Part shown: positions 28,272 to 37,376 of the stretch, in pieces
Layout of the letters: each line of letters starts with the position of its first letter
Numbering within the stretch: position 1 is the first letter of the stretch
Assembly (NCBI GenBank): GCA_965661055.1
Contig: CBFICS010000001.1
Coordinates: 124,001-188,000 of the forward strand
Length of the DNA: 64,000 nt
Direction: 5' to 3'
From: CBFHSF01 sp965661055
GTDB lineage: Bacteria > Bacteroidota > Bacteroidia > Flavobacteriales > Schleiferiaceae
Program-made: the position numbers and the translations under genes
The notes under the pieces: model-generated
Told to the model about the DNA's origin: nothing
Seen by the model: the letters and a program-made list of their open reading frames with translations, nothing else
Database searches by the model: none

Positions 28272-29093
28272 TTAATGTTTCTCAACTTCTTGTGCTCTAA
28301 AAATGGTCATAGAGTTTTGAGAGTATAAGGCTAAGTAATCCCCTCGTATTTCTAGTAGTTCAAAGTCGCTCTCAGGGAGGTTTATGGACTTCTCAATCCC
28401 GGTGATCAGGTTTCTCTGAAGCAACTTTTTTTCTGGGGTTAAGTAGTATAAAAACTGTCCGTTTAGTGAAATAGAAACATTCGTGATGGGAATGTATTTT
28501 TCAAAAGCCCCAGTCATGTCAAAAATCATGATGCCTACTTCCGGATCGTTTAGAATGACTTTGTCTACCGAAGAAATTAACTGGGTTGGAGAAAAATTAA
28601 AATCTTTGATTCTCTTTAAATTTAGGGATTGGGTTGAAACACTTTGAGTGCCCAAATTCCACTTTACAAGTTGATTCAATGATCGGTCAAAAAACCAAAT
28701 GTTGTTTTCGTCTGTAGAGCACAACAAGGTTACGTCTTGATACCCTAGCCATGTGGGATCAAAATTTTGTTGTTGTACGTTTAGCTGATTGTCTAAAAAC
28801 ACCAAGGTTGAATTTTGTTGATAATAGACTAATAGGTTTAACGGATTATAAGTGTCTAAATAGGTGATGTCTCCGTTGCCTTGTGCGGCATATCGGCTAA
28901 TAACACTTCCGGATGACTTATAGCCTACAAGGGTGTTTTCAGAAACGGTGTAGACATTTCCGAAAAAATCAATTTGAAATTGATCAATATTCAAAACCTC
29001 AAATGATGATTGAATTTTCCAATCAACTTGGGCGGCAGATCCCACCCAATAAAAGCAAAATAAAAGACTACTTATTAAGCGCAAGAAGTTCAT
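28272..29093 (-). CDS. Secreted protein of unknown function, probably beta-rich
   Basis: About 273 residues from ATG 29093, with an N-terminal hydrophobic signal peptide (MNFLRLISSLLFCFYWVGSAAQ). The mature part is a series of short beta-prone stretches with recurrent aromatic and Q/N residues (DNNIWFFDRSLNQLVKWN; GQFLYYLTPEKKLLQRN), suggestive of a beta-propeller-like repeat, though I cannot define blades. Its start overlaps the GH3-family gene by 26 bp, so the two are probably co-expressed. Function unknown. Confidence 0.75.
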   Translation of the reverse strand: MNFLRLISSLLFCFYWVGSAAQVDWKIQSSFEVLNIDQFQIDFFGNVYTVSENTLVGYKSSGSVISRYAAQGNGDITYLDTYNPLNLLVYYQQNSTLVFLDNQLNVQQQNFDPTWLGYQDVTLLCSTDENNIWFFDRSLNQLVKWNLGTQSVSTQSLNLKRIKDFNFSPTQLISSVDKVILNDPEVGIMIFDMTGAFEKYIPITNVSISLNGQFLYYLTPEKKLLQRNLITGIEKSINLPESDFELLEIRGDYLALYSQNSMTIFRAQEVEKH

Positions 29094-30582
29094 CAATGTG
29101 TTTTCTTTGGTTAGAAAGTCTGGGAATTTTATGTTGTCCCCCAAGCTTTCCGTTTTTCTTTAACCATTCGTAAAAGAGCTGATTTTTCGCCATGTGAATG
29201 ATAGGAGGCTGCAAGGCCATATCTTTGTGTCTTTTGGCTTCGTAATCAGAATTCACTTTTTTAAGCTCAGAGTCTAAAAAGTCTCTAAATGAGGTCAGAT
29301 CAGCCGGTGGACATGAAAACTCAATAACCCACTCATGAGCCCCTTTGGCATTTTCATCCATGTAAATAGGGGCCGCGGTGTATTCTAAAATCTCAACGCC
29401 TAATTGCTCACAAGTCCTTTTAAGGGCTTTTTCAGCATTGTCAATGATGAGCTCCTCACCAAAGGCGTTAATAAAGTGCTGGGTTCTGCCGCTAATTTCA
29501 ATCCTGAACGGGTCGGTAGAAGTAAAGCGAACTGTGTCGCCAATTTTGTATCTCCAGAGCCCTGCGTTGGTGGTAATCACCATCGCGTAGTCTAGGTCGG
29601 GCACAACCTCCCACAACGGAATGGGAGAACCGGCAACCTTTCCTTCGGGTGTGTAGGGAATGAATTCATAAAAAACACCTTGGTCTACCAATAAGGCAAG
29701 CCCAGGTTGATCAATGCGGTCTTGAATTCCGAAAAATCCTTCACTGGCATTATAGGTCTCTAAATAAGTGACCTTTTCAGGGAGGAGTTTCTTGAACTGT
29801 TTCTCATAGGGAGCAAAGCTCACGCCTCCGTGTCCGTAGAGTTCTAGGTTCGGCCAAACCTCCGCAATCGTTTTTGCTCCCGTTTTTTCTAGCACCTTTT
29901 TTAGTAAAACCAACATCCAAGAGGGTACGCCGATAAGGCTGGTCACATTTTTGTGAATGGCTTCATCAACAATCTTTTCTAGCTTAGATTCCCACTCTTC
30001 CATTAGAGCTGTGCTCTGCGTTGGTGTACAGCGGACCTCAATCCAAAACGGAAGGTTTTCAATCAAAATGGCGCTAAGATCTCCGAAGTATGATTCGTGG
30101 TTTTTGGAATTAAAAGTTGTTGAGCCTCCAAGTCGCAATGAGTATCCATCAAACATTCTAGTGTCTGGATTTTGCGATATGTAAATTGCCAGTAAATCCC
30201 TGCCTCCTTTAAAGTGACAGTGGTCAATGGCTTCCTGAGAAACGGGAATGAATTTACTCTTTCCGCTGGTGGTTCCAGAAGATTTTGCAAACCACTTGAT
30301 GTGGGTTGGCCACAATACATTTTCTTCCCCTTTTCTAATCCTATCTATGTAGGGTTTCAAAGAGGGGTAATCTTGCAAGGGAACTAGATTTCTGAAATCG
30401 TCATAAGACTTTACCTTCGATAGGGAGTGTGTTTTTCCCCATTTCGTTTTTTTTGAAACTCCCACGATTTTCTTTAACGTTCTAAGCTGCACTTCTTTAG
30501 GGTTAGACAATGCTTTGTCTACCTTCTTGAAGCGGTTTTTCATTACCCAAACGATGATACTGTTTATGGGGTTGTAGAGCAT
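29068..30582 (-). CDS. GH3 family acyl-adenylate/amide synthetase-like protein
   Basis: 504 residues from ATG 30582 (MLYNPINSIIVWV). It carries the adenylate-forming P-loop-like SSGTTSGKSKFIPVS and the YNASEGFFG motif of the GH3 (auxin-responsive) superfamily. In plants, GH3 enzymes join amino acids to acyl acids such as auxin or jasmonate; the bacterial substrate is unknown. Upstream in-frame starts (to 30693) add residues without family similarity and cross the divergent DUF2797 promoter. It is followed by a secreted protein with a 26-bp overlap. Confidence 0.9.
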   Translation of the reverse strand: MLYNPINSIIVWVMKNRFKKVDKALSNPKEVQLRTLKKIVGVSKKTKWGKTHSLSKVKSYDDFRNLVPLQDYPSLKPYIDRIRKGEENVLWPTHIKWFAKSSGTTSGKSKFIPVSQEAIDHCHFKGGRDLLAIYISQNPDTRMFDGYSLRLGGSTTFNSKNHESYFGDLSAILIENLPFWIEVRCTPTQSTALMEEWESKLEKIVDEAIHKNVTSLIGVPSWMLVLLKKVLEKTGAKTIAEVWPNLELYGHGGVSFAPYEKQFKKLLPEKVTYLETYNASEGFFGIQDRIDQPGLALLVDQGVFYEFIPYTPEGKVAGSPIPLWEVVPDLDYAMVITTNAGLWRYKIGDTVRFTSTDPFRIEISGRTQHFINAFGEELIIDNAEKALKRTCEQLGVEILEYTAAPIYMDENAKGAHEWVIEFSCPPADLTSFRDFLDSELKKVNSDYEAKRHKDMALQPPIIHMAKNQLFYEWLKKNGKLGGQHKIPRLSNQRKHIDELLALNK

Positions 30583-30598
30583 GATTTGATTACCTTTG
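30572..30598 (+). promoter_or_regulatory. Promoter of the DUF2797 gene
   Basis: TTG at 30572-30574, 16-bp spacer, TACCTTTG at 30591-30598, 25 bp before the ATG at 30624. It overlaps the divergent GH3 start. Confidence 0.5.
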
Positions 30599-30623
30599 GT
30601 AGCCTTAAAGTAAAACAATTTTA

Positions 30624-31418
30624 ATGAGATATTTCGGTCCTTTAGCAAAGATGAGGTCACTTTTCTATGAACCCATTCAATACTACTTAACATTAAATAG
30701 TGATTTTGTACAAGTAAACTCGCTAATAGGTAGAGAAATCGGTATTTCCTTTTCAGGGGAGATCACCTGTTTTTGTGGTAATGAGGTGACAGAAGTATAC
30801 CGAAAGAATTTTTGTAGAGATTGCTTTTTCACTAAACCAGAAGCTTCGTTGACCATTATGAAGCCTGAACTCAGTAAAGCTCACTTGGGTATTGAAGAAA
30901 GAGATCTTGAGGTTGAAAAGAAATTGCAATTACAACCGCATGTGGTTTATTTAGCTAATTCCGCAGGACTCAAAGTAGGGGTTACTCGAGAGTCACAAGT
31001 GCCTACTCGATGGATTGATCAAGGGGCGGAAGAGGCCATAGTTTTAGCCAAGACTACCAATCGATATGAGGCAGGAGTTATTGAGGTGTTTCTGAAGGAC
31101 TACTTTTCTGATAAAACCCCATGGCAAAAAATGGTTCAAGGGTATGTGCCTTCGGTAAATCTAATAGAAGAAAAACAAAAGGCCATTAAACTACTTCCTG
31201 AAGAATTGTCAAAATGGGTTGACAATACAGATGAGGTTATGAAACTGAAATTCCCTGTGGAGGAATATCCCACGAAAGTGAAAAGCATCAATCTTTCAAA
31301 AACTCCTGAATTTAAAGGGGTTTTAAAAGGAATTAGAGGGCAATATTTGCTTTTTGAAGGCGGAGGGGTGTTGAATGTTCGCTCTCACGAAGGGTACAGA
31401 GTTACCCTAGAAGTGTAG
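30624..31418 (+). CDS. DUF2797 family protein
   Basis: 264 residues; N-terminal zinc-ribbon-like cysteines (CFCGNEVTEVYRKNFCRDCFF, about residues 46-66), then a mixed alpha/beta domain with the family stretch HVVYLANSAGLKVGVTRESQVPTRWIDQGA, which resembles a GIY-YIG-like arrangement (YLANS...KVGVT). No experimental function is known to me. Its 3' end overlaps the convergent membrane-protein gene by 17 bp. Confidence 0.85.
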   Translation: MRYFGPLAKMRSLFYEPIQYYLTLNSDFVQVNSLIGREIGISFSGEITCFCGNEVTEVYRKNFCRDCFFTKPEASLTIMKPELSKAHLGIEERDLEVEKKLQLQPHVVYLANSAGLKVGVTRESQVPTRWIDQGAEEAIVLAKTTNRYEAGVIEVFLKDYFSDKTPWQKMVQGYVPSVNLIEEKQKAIKLLPEELSKWVDNTDEVMKLKFPVEEYPTKVKSINLSKTPEFKGVLKGIRGQYLLFEGGGVLNVRSHEGYRVTLEV

Positions 31419-32304
31419 AGTATCCTTTTTTTACTAGGCTCGGTAGGGTTGGGAGAACCACGTTAAGTATCCACAATAGGGTTGTAACCATAATTACGCC
31501 TTCTGAAGGGAGAATTTCTGGAGGGAAAAATAAAAGTCCTACACCTGCCTTGATCACCGGATCTGCCCATCCTGCTGTAGGAACCAAGCCAGAAAGCCCG
31601 AAGAATACAGAGGCGTATAGCACGAGAGTTGTCAGAGAGACATCAGAAAACAGGGTTGACAAAATACCAAACTGCAAGGCAAATACAAATGCTTTTGCCA
31701 TGGAGGACGTAAATACTCCTTGCCAGGGCACCTGGTTTAATTTATTGGGGAAGTCCACTCGGGGTAATATGGATTTCACTCTTTTTATCCTTGCCAGTAC
31801 ACCGAGACTTTTTTCTGGAAATAAAAAAATCACTCCCATAATGAGAATGCCAAAAGAAAAGGTGAGCTTGAGCTCTGTACTTAGGGGAAGAAATGTTGCT
31901 CCTATCAGGGCAAGAGTTGTTTGTCCATACAATTTCGACCAACGATAGAAAAGGGTCATCCAAAGGCCCCCTTTAAGAGATGAAAACTCCTTTCCTTTAG
32001 TGTAATATTCTCCCAGCGAGGCTGGCGTTAACCATCCCAATCCTTGACTTTGTAAATTTTCAACCACAGAAATCCAGAGTTTTCTTCCCCGAAAGGGAAA
32101 CGATAATTCATGCCAAATGAGGCTGTCAAAAAGCCAGTTTGTGGGAATTAAACTAATGGTTGCCAGAAGAAAGTAATAGGTGTGAGTATGGTAAAGTAGG
32201 GTTTCTAACGACCCAAAGGAAGTAGCGTTAATGCGCTGATGGATAATAAATACACCCGCCAAAAGGAAAATGAAAACCAAAATTTTCTGAACAATAGCTT
32301 TCAT
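31402..32304 (-). CDS. Lysylphosphatidylglycerol synthase transmembrane region-like protein
   Basis: 300 residues, polytopic, with about eight hydrophobic segments. It resembles the N-terminal integral membrane part of MprF/AglD-type proteins (the family of putative lipid flippases) but has no catalytic C-terminal synthase domain. The stretch NLQSQGLGWLTPASLGEYYTKG fits the family's conserved first half. A role in lipid or polyprenol-linked transport is inferred only. It is followed upstream on the same strand, 6 bp away, by the yhhQ-type transporter. Confidence 0.75.
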   Translation of the reverse strand: MKAIVQKILVFIFLLAGVFIIHQRINATSFGSLETLLYHTHTYYFLLATISLIPTNWLFDSLIWHELSFPFRGRKLWISVVENLQSQGLGWLTPASLGEYYTKGKEFSSLKGGLWMTLFYRWSKLYGQTTLALIGATFLPLSTELKLTFSFGILIMGVIFLFPEKSLGVLARIKRVKSILPRVDFPNKLNQVPWQGVFTSSMAKAFVFALQFGILSTLFSDVSLTTLVLYASVFFGLSGLVPTAGWADPVIKAGVGLLFFPPEILPSEGVIMVTTLLWILNVVLPTLPSLVKKGYSTLLG

Positions 32305-32310
32305 AGAAGA

Positions 32311-32997
32311 TTACATTTCCTCTCCGTGTTTCAGACCGAAATAACGTCTAAATCCATGAATGATTAAGTAAATAAACACGGTGTCACCTGCCGCTGCCAA
32401 AACCTTAAAGTACCATCCGTCTAATATCATCGAGGTGATTTCAGAAAACGGTTTTTCATTGATGAAGATTACGGTAATTACAAGTATGGTGTCGACAAGC
32501 TGAGAAATAATGGTAGAAAAGTTGTTTCTCAACCACAGGTGCTTGCCCTTGGTAAGGTTTTTCCAAAAGTGAAAAAGCCTAACATCTACTAATTGGGCAC
32601 TGAGGTAGGCTAGCATTGAAGCCCCCATGACCTTGTATGAATTTTGAAATACGGTACTGTATTCATAGTCCTGAACGGGTGATCCGTCAATGGCGGGAAA
32701 TAACTGTCCTAGCCAGAGTAAGAACAAAACAAAAATGGAAACAACAAATCCGACCAGTACCACGTGAGTTGTTTTTTTTCGTCCGTAAATTTCAGATAGA
32801 ATATCCGTTATGAGAAAGGTGATTGGGTAGGGTAGCACCCCAGCGCTAATGATAAAGGTGTGAAAGCCTAAGTCTAGAGAAATAAACTTGTTGGCGATAA
32901 GGTTGCAAGTGATGAGGGCGGCAATAAACAAAGAAGCTAGGAGTAAATAAATACCCCTAGCTTGTTCTTTTTTGTTTTTGTCGAGCGAAAACTTCAT
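32311..32997 (-). CDS. yhhQ: Queuosine precursor transporter (YhhQ/VUT family)
   Basis: 228-residue inner membrane protein with about six helices. Family marks are the ITCNLIANKFISL segment in the first helix, PYPITFLITDILSEIYGRK, and the C-terminal YLSAQLVDVRLFHFWK. It imports preQ0/preQ1 for synthesis of the queuosine tRNA modification; QueA is encoded at 60.5 kb in the same window. Its ATG shares a base with the sppA stop (32997), so sppA-yhhQ are coupled. Confidence 0.88.
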   Translation of the reverse strand: MKFSLDKNKKEQARGIYLLLASLFIAALITCNLIANKFISLDLGFHTFIISAGVLPYPITFLITDILSEIYGRKKTTHVVLVGFVVSIFVLFLLWLGQLFPAIDGSPVQDYEYSTVFQNSYKVMGASMLAYLSAQLVDVRLFHFWKNLTKGKHLWLRNNFSTIISQLVDTILVITVIFINEKPFSEITSMILDGWYFKVLAAAGDTVFIYLIIHGFRRYFGLKHGEEM

Positions 32998-34745
32998 TAA
33001 AGCTCAATCTCGTATTCCATTCTCATTAAGACTCCTTGGTTTTTCACCATGTCTTTTGATTTTTGGTAAATGTCATAGCTCTTTTCAAGGGGAGTTCCGC
33101 GCAATTCATTTTTCACTTGACTGCCGGTTAACTCCTGAATGATTCTTTTGATAGGATCCTCAAATTCTGGGTATTCCACAAGACGATATTCTTCAACACC
33201 CGCTTTGTCTGCAGCTATAGAAAGGGCATCGTCAAGGTTACCTAAGGCATCAACAAGTCCTAATTCAACGGCTCTGCTACCTGTCCAAACTCGTCCTTGT
33301 CCGATAGAATCAACGTATAATGAGTCAAGACTCCTGCCATTTACTATCCTTGACAAGAATTTACCATAGGTTCTATCAACATTTTTTTGATAAAAATTCT
33401 TTTCGTCCTCATTAAGAGGTCTGTTCATGGCGGGCATATCAGCAAATTTACTGGTTTTGACGTCTTCAAAAACAAGTCCTAGCTTGTTTTCTAAAAGCTC
33501 GCCAGCGGTAAAGAACATTCCGAAAACACCAATTGACCCTGTAATGGTGGTAGGCTCTGCCAATACCGTGTCACCAGGAGCAGAAATGTAATATCCGCCT
33601 GAAGCAGCTAAGTCACCCATAGAAACAATTAATGGTTTCTCTTTTTTAAGAAGGGTCAACTCTCTCCAAATAATATCTGATGCCAAGGCTGATCCGCCGG
33701 GTGAATTTACCCTTAAGACTACCGCCTTGATTTTGTCATTTGTTCTTGCTTTTCTGATGGCTTTAACAAAACGATCGCTGTCTACTTGAAGGTCGTCAGC
33801 GTGTCCGTCAATAATCTGTCCTTCGGCATAAATAACTGCAATCTTGTCTTTTGCTGTTCCGTTAGAAGGAAGGGTTTTTAGGTATTTAGAAAGAGAAACT
33901 TCTTTTACGTCGTCGTCCTCTTCGGTATGGGTTCTTGCTTTATAAGCTGCCAAGAATTCATCTTCATAGCCCACAACGTCAACCAGCTTTTTAGAGAGTG
34001 CCTCTTTTGCGGTTTGCATAGGAGCTTGATTGGCATAATCTTGTAGTTCTTGACTAGAGATACCACGACTTTCTCCCACCGCTTGAGTGGTAAAATTCCA
34101 CACATCATTTAATAGGGTAGAAAGCTGCAAGCGATTGGCGTCAGACATTTGCTCGGTTAAGTATGGTTCAACCGCACTTTTAAACTTGTTGTTACTTCCT
34201 CTAATAATTTGAGGTTCAACGCCAAATTGCTTTAAGGCTTTTGTATAATAAATCACTTGAGTTCCGAGTCCTCTCCACTCCATTCCTCCGGTTGGATTTA
34301 AGAAAATGGAGTCTGCGGTACTCGCTAAGAAGTAATCTCTTTGAGAATACACCTCTTGGTAACAGTAAATGAATTTACCAGATTCTTTAAAGTCAATCAG
34401 GGCATCTCTAAGTCTTTTCAAGGTTGAGAATCCTCCTGAGTACCAACCAAAATCTAGGTAGATACCTTCAATATTTTCATCAGTTTTTGCGTGCTTTAAA
34501 GCTGCTACTAGGTCATTAAGTCCCATGCTGCTCTCTGAACTCATAGAAACGAAGTCAAAAGAAGATAGAGGATTATCAAATGACCTTTCGTTAATTTGTC
34601 CGCTGAGGGTTAAGTGAAGGACAGAGTTTTTTTCAATTTTAATCTCTGGCTCTCCTCCCATAGAAATAAGGATGATTAACCCAAGGAAGAAGAATGATCC
34701 GCCGGCCAACAAACTGGCGAAGAACATTTTTATAAAGTCTTTCAT
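32997..34745 (-). CDS. sppA: Signal peptide peptidase SppA, 67K type
   Basis: 582 residues from ATG 34745 (MKDFIKMFF), with an N-terminal membrane anchor (about 8-28) and two tandem SppA domains. The catalytic serine is in the second (DLAASGGYYIS), and the general-base lysine is expected in the first half. It digests leftover signal peptides in the membrane. The ATG at 34763 is less likely, because it would share its position with the folK start and places charged residues before the anchor. Divergent from folK, with 17 bp between start codons. Confidence 0.92.
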   Translation of the reverse strand: MKDFIKMFFASLLAGGSFFFLGLIILISMGGEPEIKIEKNSVLHLTLSGQINERSFDNPLSSFDFVSMSSESSMGLNDLVAALKHAKTDENIEGIYLDFGWYSGGFSTLKRLRDALIDFKESGKFIYCYQEVYSQRDYFLASTADSIFLNPTGGMEWRGLGTQVIYYTKALKQFGVEPQIIRGSNNKFKSAVEPYLTEQMSDANRLQLSTLLNDVWNFTTQAVGESRGISSQELQDYANQAPMQTAKEALSKKLVDVVGYEDEFLAAYKARTHTEEDDDVKEVSLSKYLKTLPSNGTAKDKIAVIYAEGQIIDGHADDLQVDSDRFVKAIRKARTNDKIKAVVLRVNSPGGSALASDIIWRELTLLKKEKPLIVSMGDLAASGGYYISAPGDTVLAEPTTITGSIGVFGMFFTAGELLENKLGLVFEDVKTSKFADMPAMNRPLNEDEKNFYQKNVDRTYGKFLSRIVNGRSLDSLYVDSIGQGRVWTGSRAVELGLVDALGNLDDALSIAADKAGVEEYRLVEYPEFEDPIKRIIQELTGSQVKNELRGTPLEKSYDIYQKSKDMVKNQGVLMRMEYEIEL

Positions 34746-34762
34746 AAATGAATTGTTTGGCA

Positions 34763-35257
34763 ATGATTACATCAAATGTAGAGAAAAAGAAGGTAAGAGT
34801 ATTTATCGGACTTGGAAGTAATCTGGGTGATGGTGAAAAAAACCTTCTAAAGGCCATAGAAATGCTAGAAATGGAATTAGGAAAAGCAAAAAATTCTAGT
34901 TCTATTATAAAAACGGAGCCGTGGGGATATAAAAGTGAAAATATTTTTCACAATTCTGTGGTAGAATTTTACACGGCTGTTTTGCCTAATGAATTATTAA
35001 AAATCACTCAAGATATTGAACGTAAAATAGGACGATTAAAAAAGTCTACTGAGGGTTATGCAGATCGAGTTATTGATCTAGATATCCTTTATTACGGGCA
35101 TTTAATCATAGATCAAGAAGATTTAAAAATTCCTCATCCCGAAATTTCTAAACGTCATTTTGTACTAGATTCTCTTCTTGAAATTGCGCCAAATTGGTTA
35201 GATGTAAAAACGGATAAAAATGTTATGGAAATGAAGCAGGAATTAAACAAAGGTTAA
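34763..35257 (+). CDS. folK: 2-amino-4-hydroxy-6-hydroxymethyldihydropteridine pyrophosphokinase
   Basis: Folate pathway enzyme (HPPK) transferring pyrophosphate from ATP to the pterin. It has GLGSNLGD near residue 16, ETEPWGYKS-type substrate loop (KTEPWGYKSENIFHN) and the RVIDLDILYYG motif with both Mg-binding aspartates. About 164 residues, normal. The start at 34763 is preferred; 34748 is also an in-frame ATG, but it is only 2 bp from the divergent sppA start. The stop is followed by ompA after 107 bp. Confidence 0.92.
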   Translation: MITSNVEKKKVRVFIGLGSNLGDGEKNLLKAIEMLEMELGKAKNSSSIIKTEPWGYKSENIFHNSVVEFYTAVLPNELLKITQDIERKIGRLKKSTEGYADRVIDLDILYYGHLIIDQEDLKIPHPEISKRHFVLDSLLEIAPNWLDVKTDKNVMEMKQELNKG

Positions 35258-35291
35258 GTAAAGAAAAATATTACAAAAAAAAACTTGTACC

Positions 35292-35324
35292 TTGTAGTAT
35301 CTTATTTACTAATTTGTATTTTTG
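35292..35324 (+). promoter_or_regulatory. Promoter of ompA
   Basis: TTG at 35292-35294, 22-bp spacer, TATTTTTG at 35317-35324. It leaves a leader of about 35 nt, rich in A/T, before the ATG, as expected for a strongly expressed outer-membrane protein. Confidence 0.6.
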
Positions 35325-35364
35325 CTTGGAAATCTCGGACAAACTAGATTTAATTTAGAAAACT

Positions 35365-36732
35365 ATGAAAAGAGCTATTATGCTTCTTGCCGCAATGGCA
35401 TTTGGATTTGGATCATTCGCCCAAGAAACAAAAAAGGAGAATGATAAATACAGTACATGGTCAATCGGCGCTGATTTAGGCGGAACCTACTTTTGGGGTG
35501 ACCATAAAGGGTTCAGAAGCGACTCACAAACATCAAAAGGTACCATGGGGTTTGGTGCTTCAATCTACGCTGATAAAAACTTTAATTCAGTATTCGGTTT
35601 AGAAGCTCAGTTCGCTTATAGAAGCTTTACGGGTAGACAAACTGTTACTTACTTCAAGAACACTTCTTACATGGAAGCGGCTTTGTTAGGTACAATTAAC
35701 CTTTCTAACCTTTCTTTTTCTGCAGACAAGAAAAAATGGGCTTTCATTTTATACGGAGGATTGGGAATGTCAATGTCTAAACCTACACTTTATGATGTAG
35801 ATGACAATGAATTACTTCAAGCGGTTTCTGCTGACAAGTCATATCACAATGAATTGTCTTTCATCATGGGAATGAACGTTAAATATAGAATTTCAGACAA
35901 CTTAGACTTAGACTTAAGAGGTCAAGGGTACAAGTGGTTTGGTGATTCTGAAGACGCAAGAGTTGACGGCAAGTTTGACGATGCGGGTGTTTACGGGTCT
36001 GTTGGTATTACTTACCACTTCGGAAAGAAAACTCCTATTATCTGGGCAGCTCCTTTCGCAGAAATGAAAGAAGACATGGATGTCATGAAGAAAGACATGG
36101 ACGCTATGACTGCTGATACTGATAACGATGGTGTATCTGACAAGTTTGATAAAGACAACTCTACTCCAGAAGGCGTTGCTACTGACGGTGCGGGTAGAGC
36201 TTTAGATACTGATGGTGATGGAGTTCCAGACAATGCTGATGAAGATCCATTTACTCCTAAAAACGCTAAAGTTGATGCTCAAGGTCGCGAAATCGACACT
36301 GACGGTGACGGTGTACCAGACAGCAGAGATAAAGATAACAACACTAAGGAAGGGGCTATGGTTAACTTCCAAGGTTTAGAGATTAAGAACGTCGGTGGAG
36401 CAGGTGGCGCATTCTTGCCTTCAATCTACTTCACATTTAACAGTACTACTGTTGATGCTTCTAATCACCAACGTTTAGCTTCAATCGCTAGAACGATGAA
36501 GGCAAATCCTGATATTAAATTGAAAGTTGTTGGTTACTCTGACAAGCAAGGTCCTGAGAACTACAACAAGAAATTATCAGAGCGTCGTGCTAAAGCAGTT
36601 GTTAAAGAACTTAGCAAAACTTACGGAATCGACGAGTCAAGATTTACTATCGAAGCTCAAGGTCCTGCAAATGCAATTTCTGGTTCAAGAAACGATGTTA
36701 ACCGTCGTGTTGAATTTGAAATCGCTGAATAA
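35365..36732 (+). CDS. OmpA-family outer membrane protein with calcium-binding-type repeats
   Basis: 455 residues: signal peptide (cleavage after about residue 19, SFAQE), an eight-strand-type barrel domain (about 30-220), a linker of thrombospondin type 3-like repeats rich in D/N (DTDNDGVSD, DTDGDGVPD twice) at about 245-330, and a C-terminal OmpA peptidoglycan-binding domain (LPSIYFTFNSTTVD ... NDVNRRVEFEI). It anchors the outer membrane to the cell wall, and the repeats probably bind calcium. Codon use is more uniform than in the neighbouring genes, as in highly expressed genes. An intrinsic terminator follows. Confidence 0.93.
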   Translation: MKRAIMLLAAMAFGFGSFAQETKKENDKYSTWSIGADLGGTYFWGDHKGFRSDSQTSKGTMGFGASIYADKNFNSVFGLEAQFAYRSFTGRQTVTYFKNTSYMEAALLGTINLSNLSFSADKKKWAFILYGGLGMSMSKPTLYDVDDNELLQAVSADKSYHNELSFIMGMNVKYRISDNLDLDLRGQGYKWFGDSEDARVDGKFDDAGVYGSVGITYHFGKKTPIIWAAPFAEMKEDMDVMKKDMDAMTADTDNDGVSDKFDKDNSTPEGVATDGAGRALDTDGDGVPDNADEDPFTPKNAKVDAQGREIDTDGDGVPDSRDKDNNTKEGAMVNFQGLEIKNVGGAGGAFLPSIYFTFNSTTVDASNHQRLASIARTMKANPDIKLKVVGYSDKQGPENYNKKLSERRAKAVVKELSKTYGIDESRFTIEAQGPANAISGSRNDVNRRVEFEIAE

Positions 36733-36750
36733 GCAAAAACATAACGCAAT

Positions 36751-36784
36751 AAAAAAGCCCTGGCCATTTGGTCAGGGCTTTTTT
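36751..36784. terminator. Bidirectional intrinsic terminator
   Basis: A-tract, GCCCTG (36757-36762), 10-nt loop, CAGGGC (36773-36778), T-tract. It serves ompA and the convergent trmH-type gene. Confidence 0.9.
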
Positions 36785-36804
36785 ATTACTTACTAATCTG
36801 ACTT

Positions 36805-37338
36805 TTACTCTAAATAGGTTTTTTTGGTGAGTTCCCACAAAGCTATGCCGGTGCTTACCGATACATTAAAAGAGTGCTTGGTGCCAAACTGTGGAATTTC
36901 AATCGCGAGCTCTGATTCGTTCAGGACTTCTTGGTCTACTCCGGTGACCTCATTGCCAAGGACCAATGCGATTTTTTTCCCTTTTAAAGACGGTAGGTTT
37001 TGCAAGAGGGTAGAATGACTGGTTTGCTCAAGACTTGCAATAAGGTATCCTTTCGCTTTTAATTCTTTCACGTGGTCAAGGGTTGATTCGTGATGCTTCC
37101 ATTCAATACTTTCCGTTGCTCCCAAAGCCGTCTTGTGAATTTCTTTGTGAGGAGGTAGTGGAGTGTAACCGCATAAGTCAATTCCTTCACACGCCAGAGC
37201 ATCACCGGTTCTAAAAATACTACCCACATTGTGATGTGATCTAATGTTGTCTAGAACTAATCGTATCGGACTTTTAGTAACTTGTTGAAAATCTTCGACA
37301 GAGAGTCGATTTAATTCGGTGGTCTTTAGCTTTCTCAT
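36805..37338 (-). CDS. TrmH/SpoU family RNA 2'-O-methyltransferase
   Basis: 177-residue SPOUT methyltransferase with the knot motifs NIRSHHNVGSIFRTGDAL (motif 1), LVLGNEVTGVDQEVL (motif 2) and IPQFGTKHSFNVSVSTGIALWE (motif 3). It has no N-terminal substrate domain, so the exact rRNA or tRNA target cannot be assigned. A -7-like TACTTTTG on the minus strand (37357-37350) lies 11 bp before the ATG. Divergent from mutS. Confidence 0.9.
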   Translation of the reverse strand: MRKLKTTELNRLSVEDFQQVTKSPIRLVLDNIRSHHNVGSIFRTGDALACEGIDLCGYTPLPPHKEIHKTALGATESIEWKHHESTLDHVKELKAKGYLIASLEQTSHSTLLQNLPSLKGKKIALVLGNEVTGVDQEVLNESELAIEIPQFGTKHSFNVSVSTGIALWELTKKTYLE

Positions 37339-37376
37339 AGTTATATTAGCAAAAGTAATGCAAAAGTTTATTTAGG

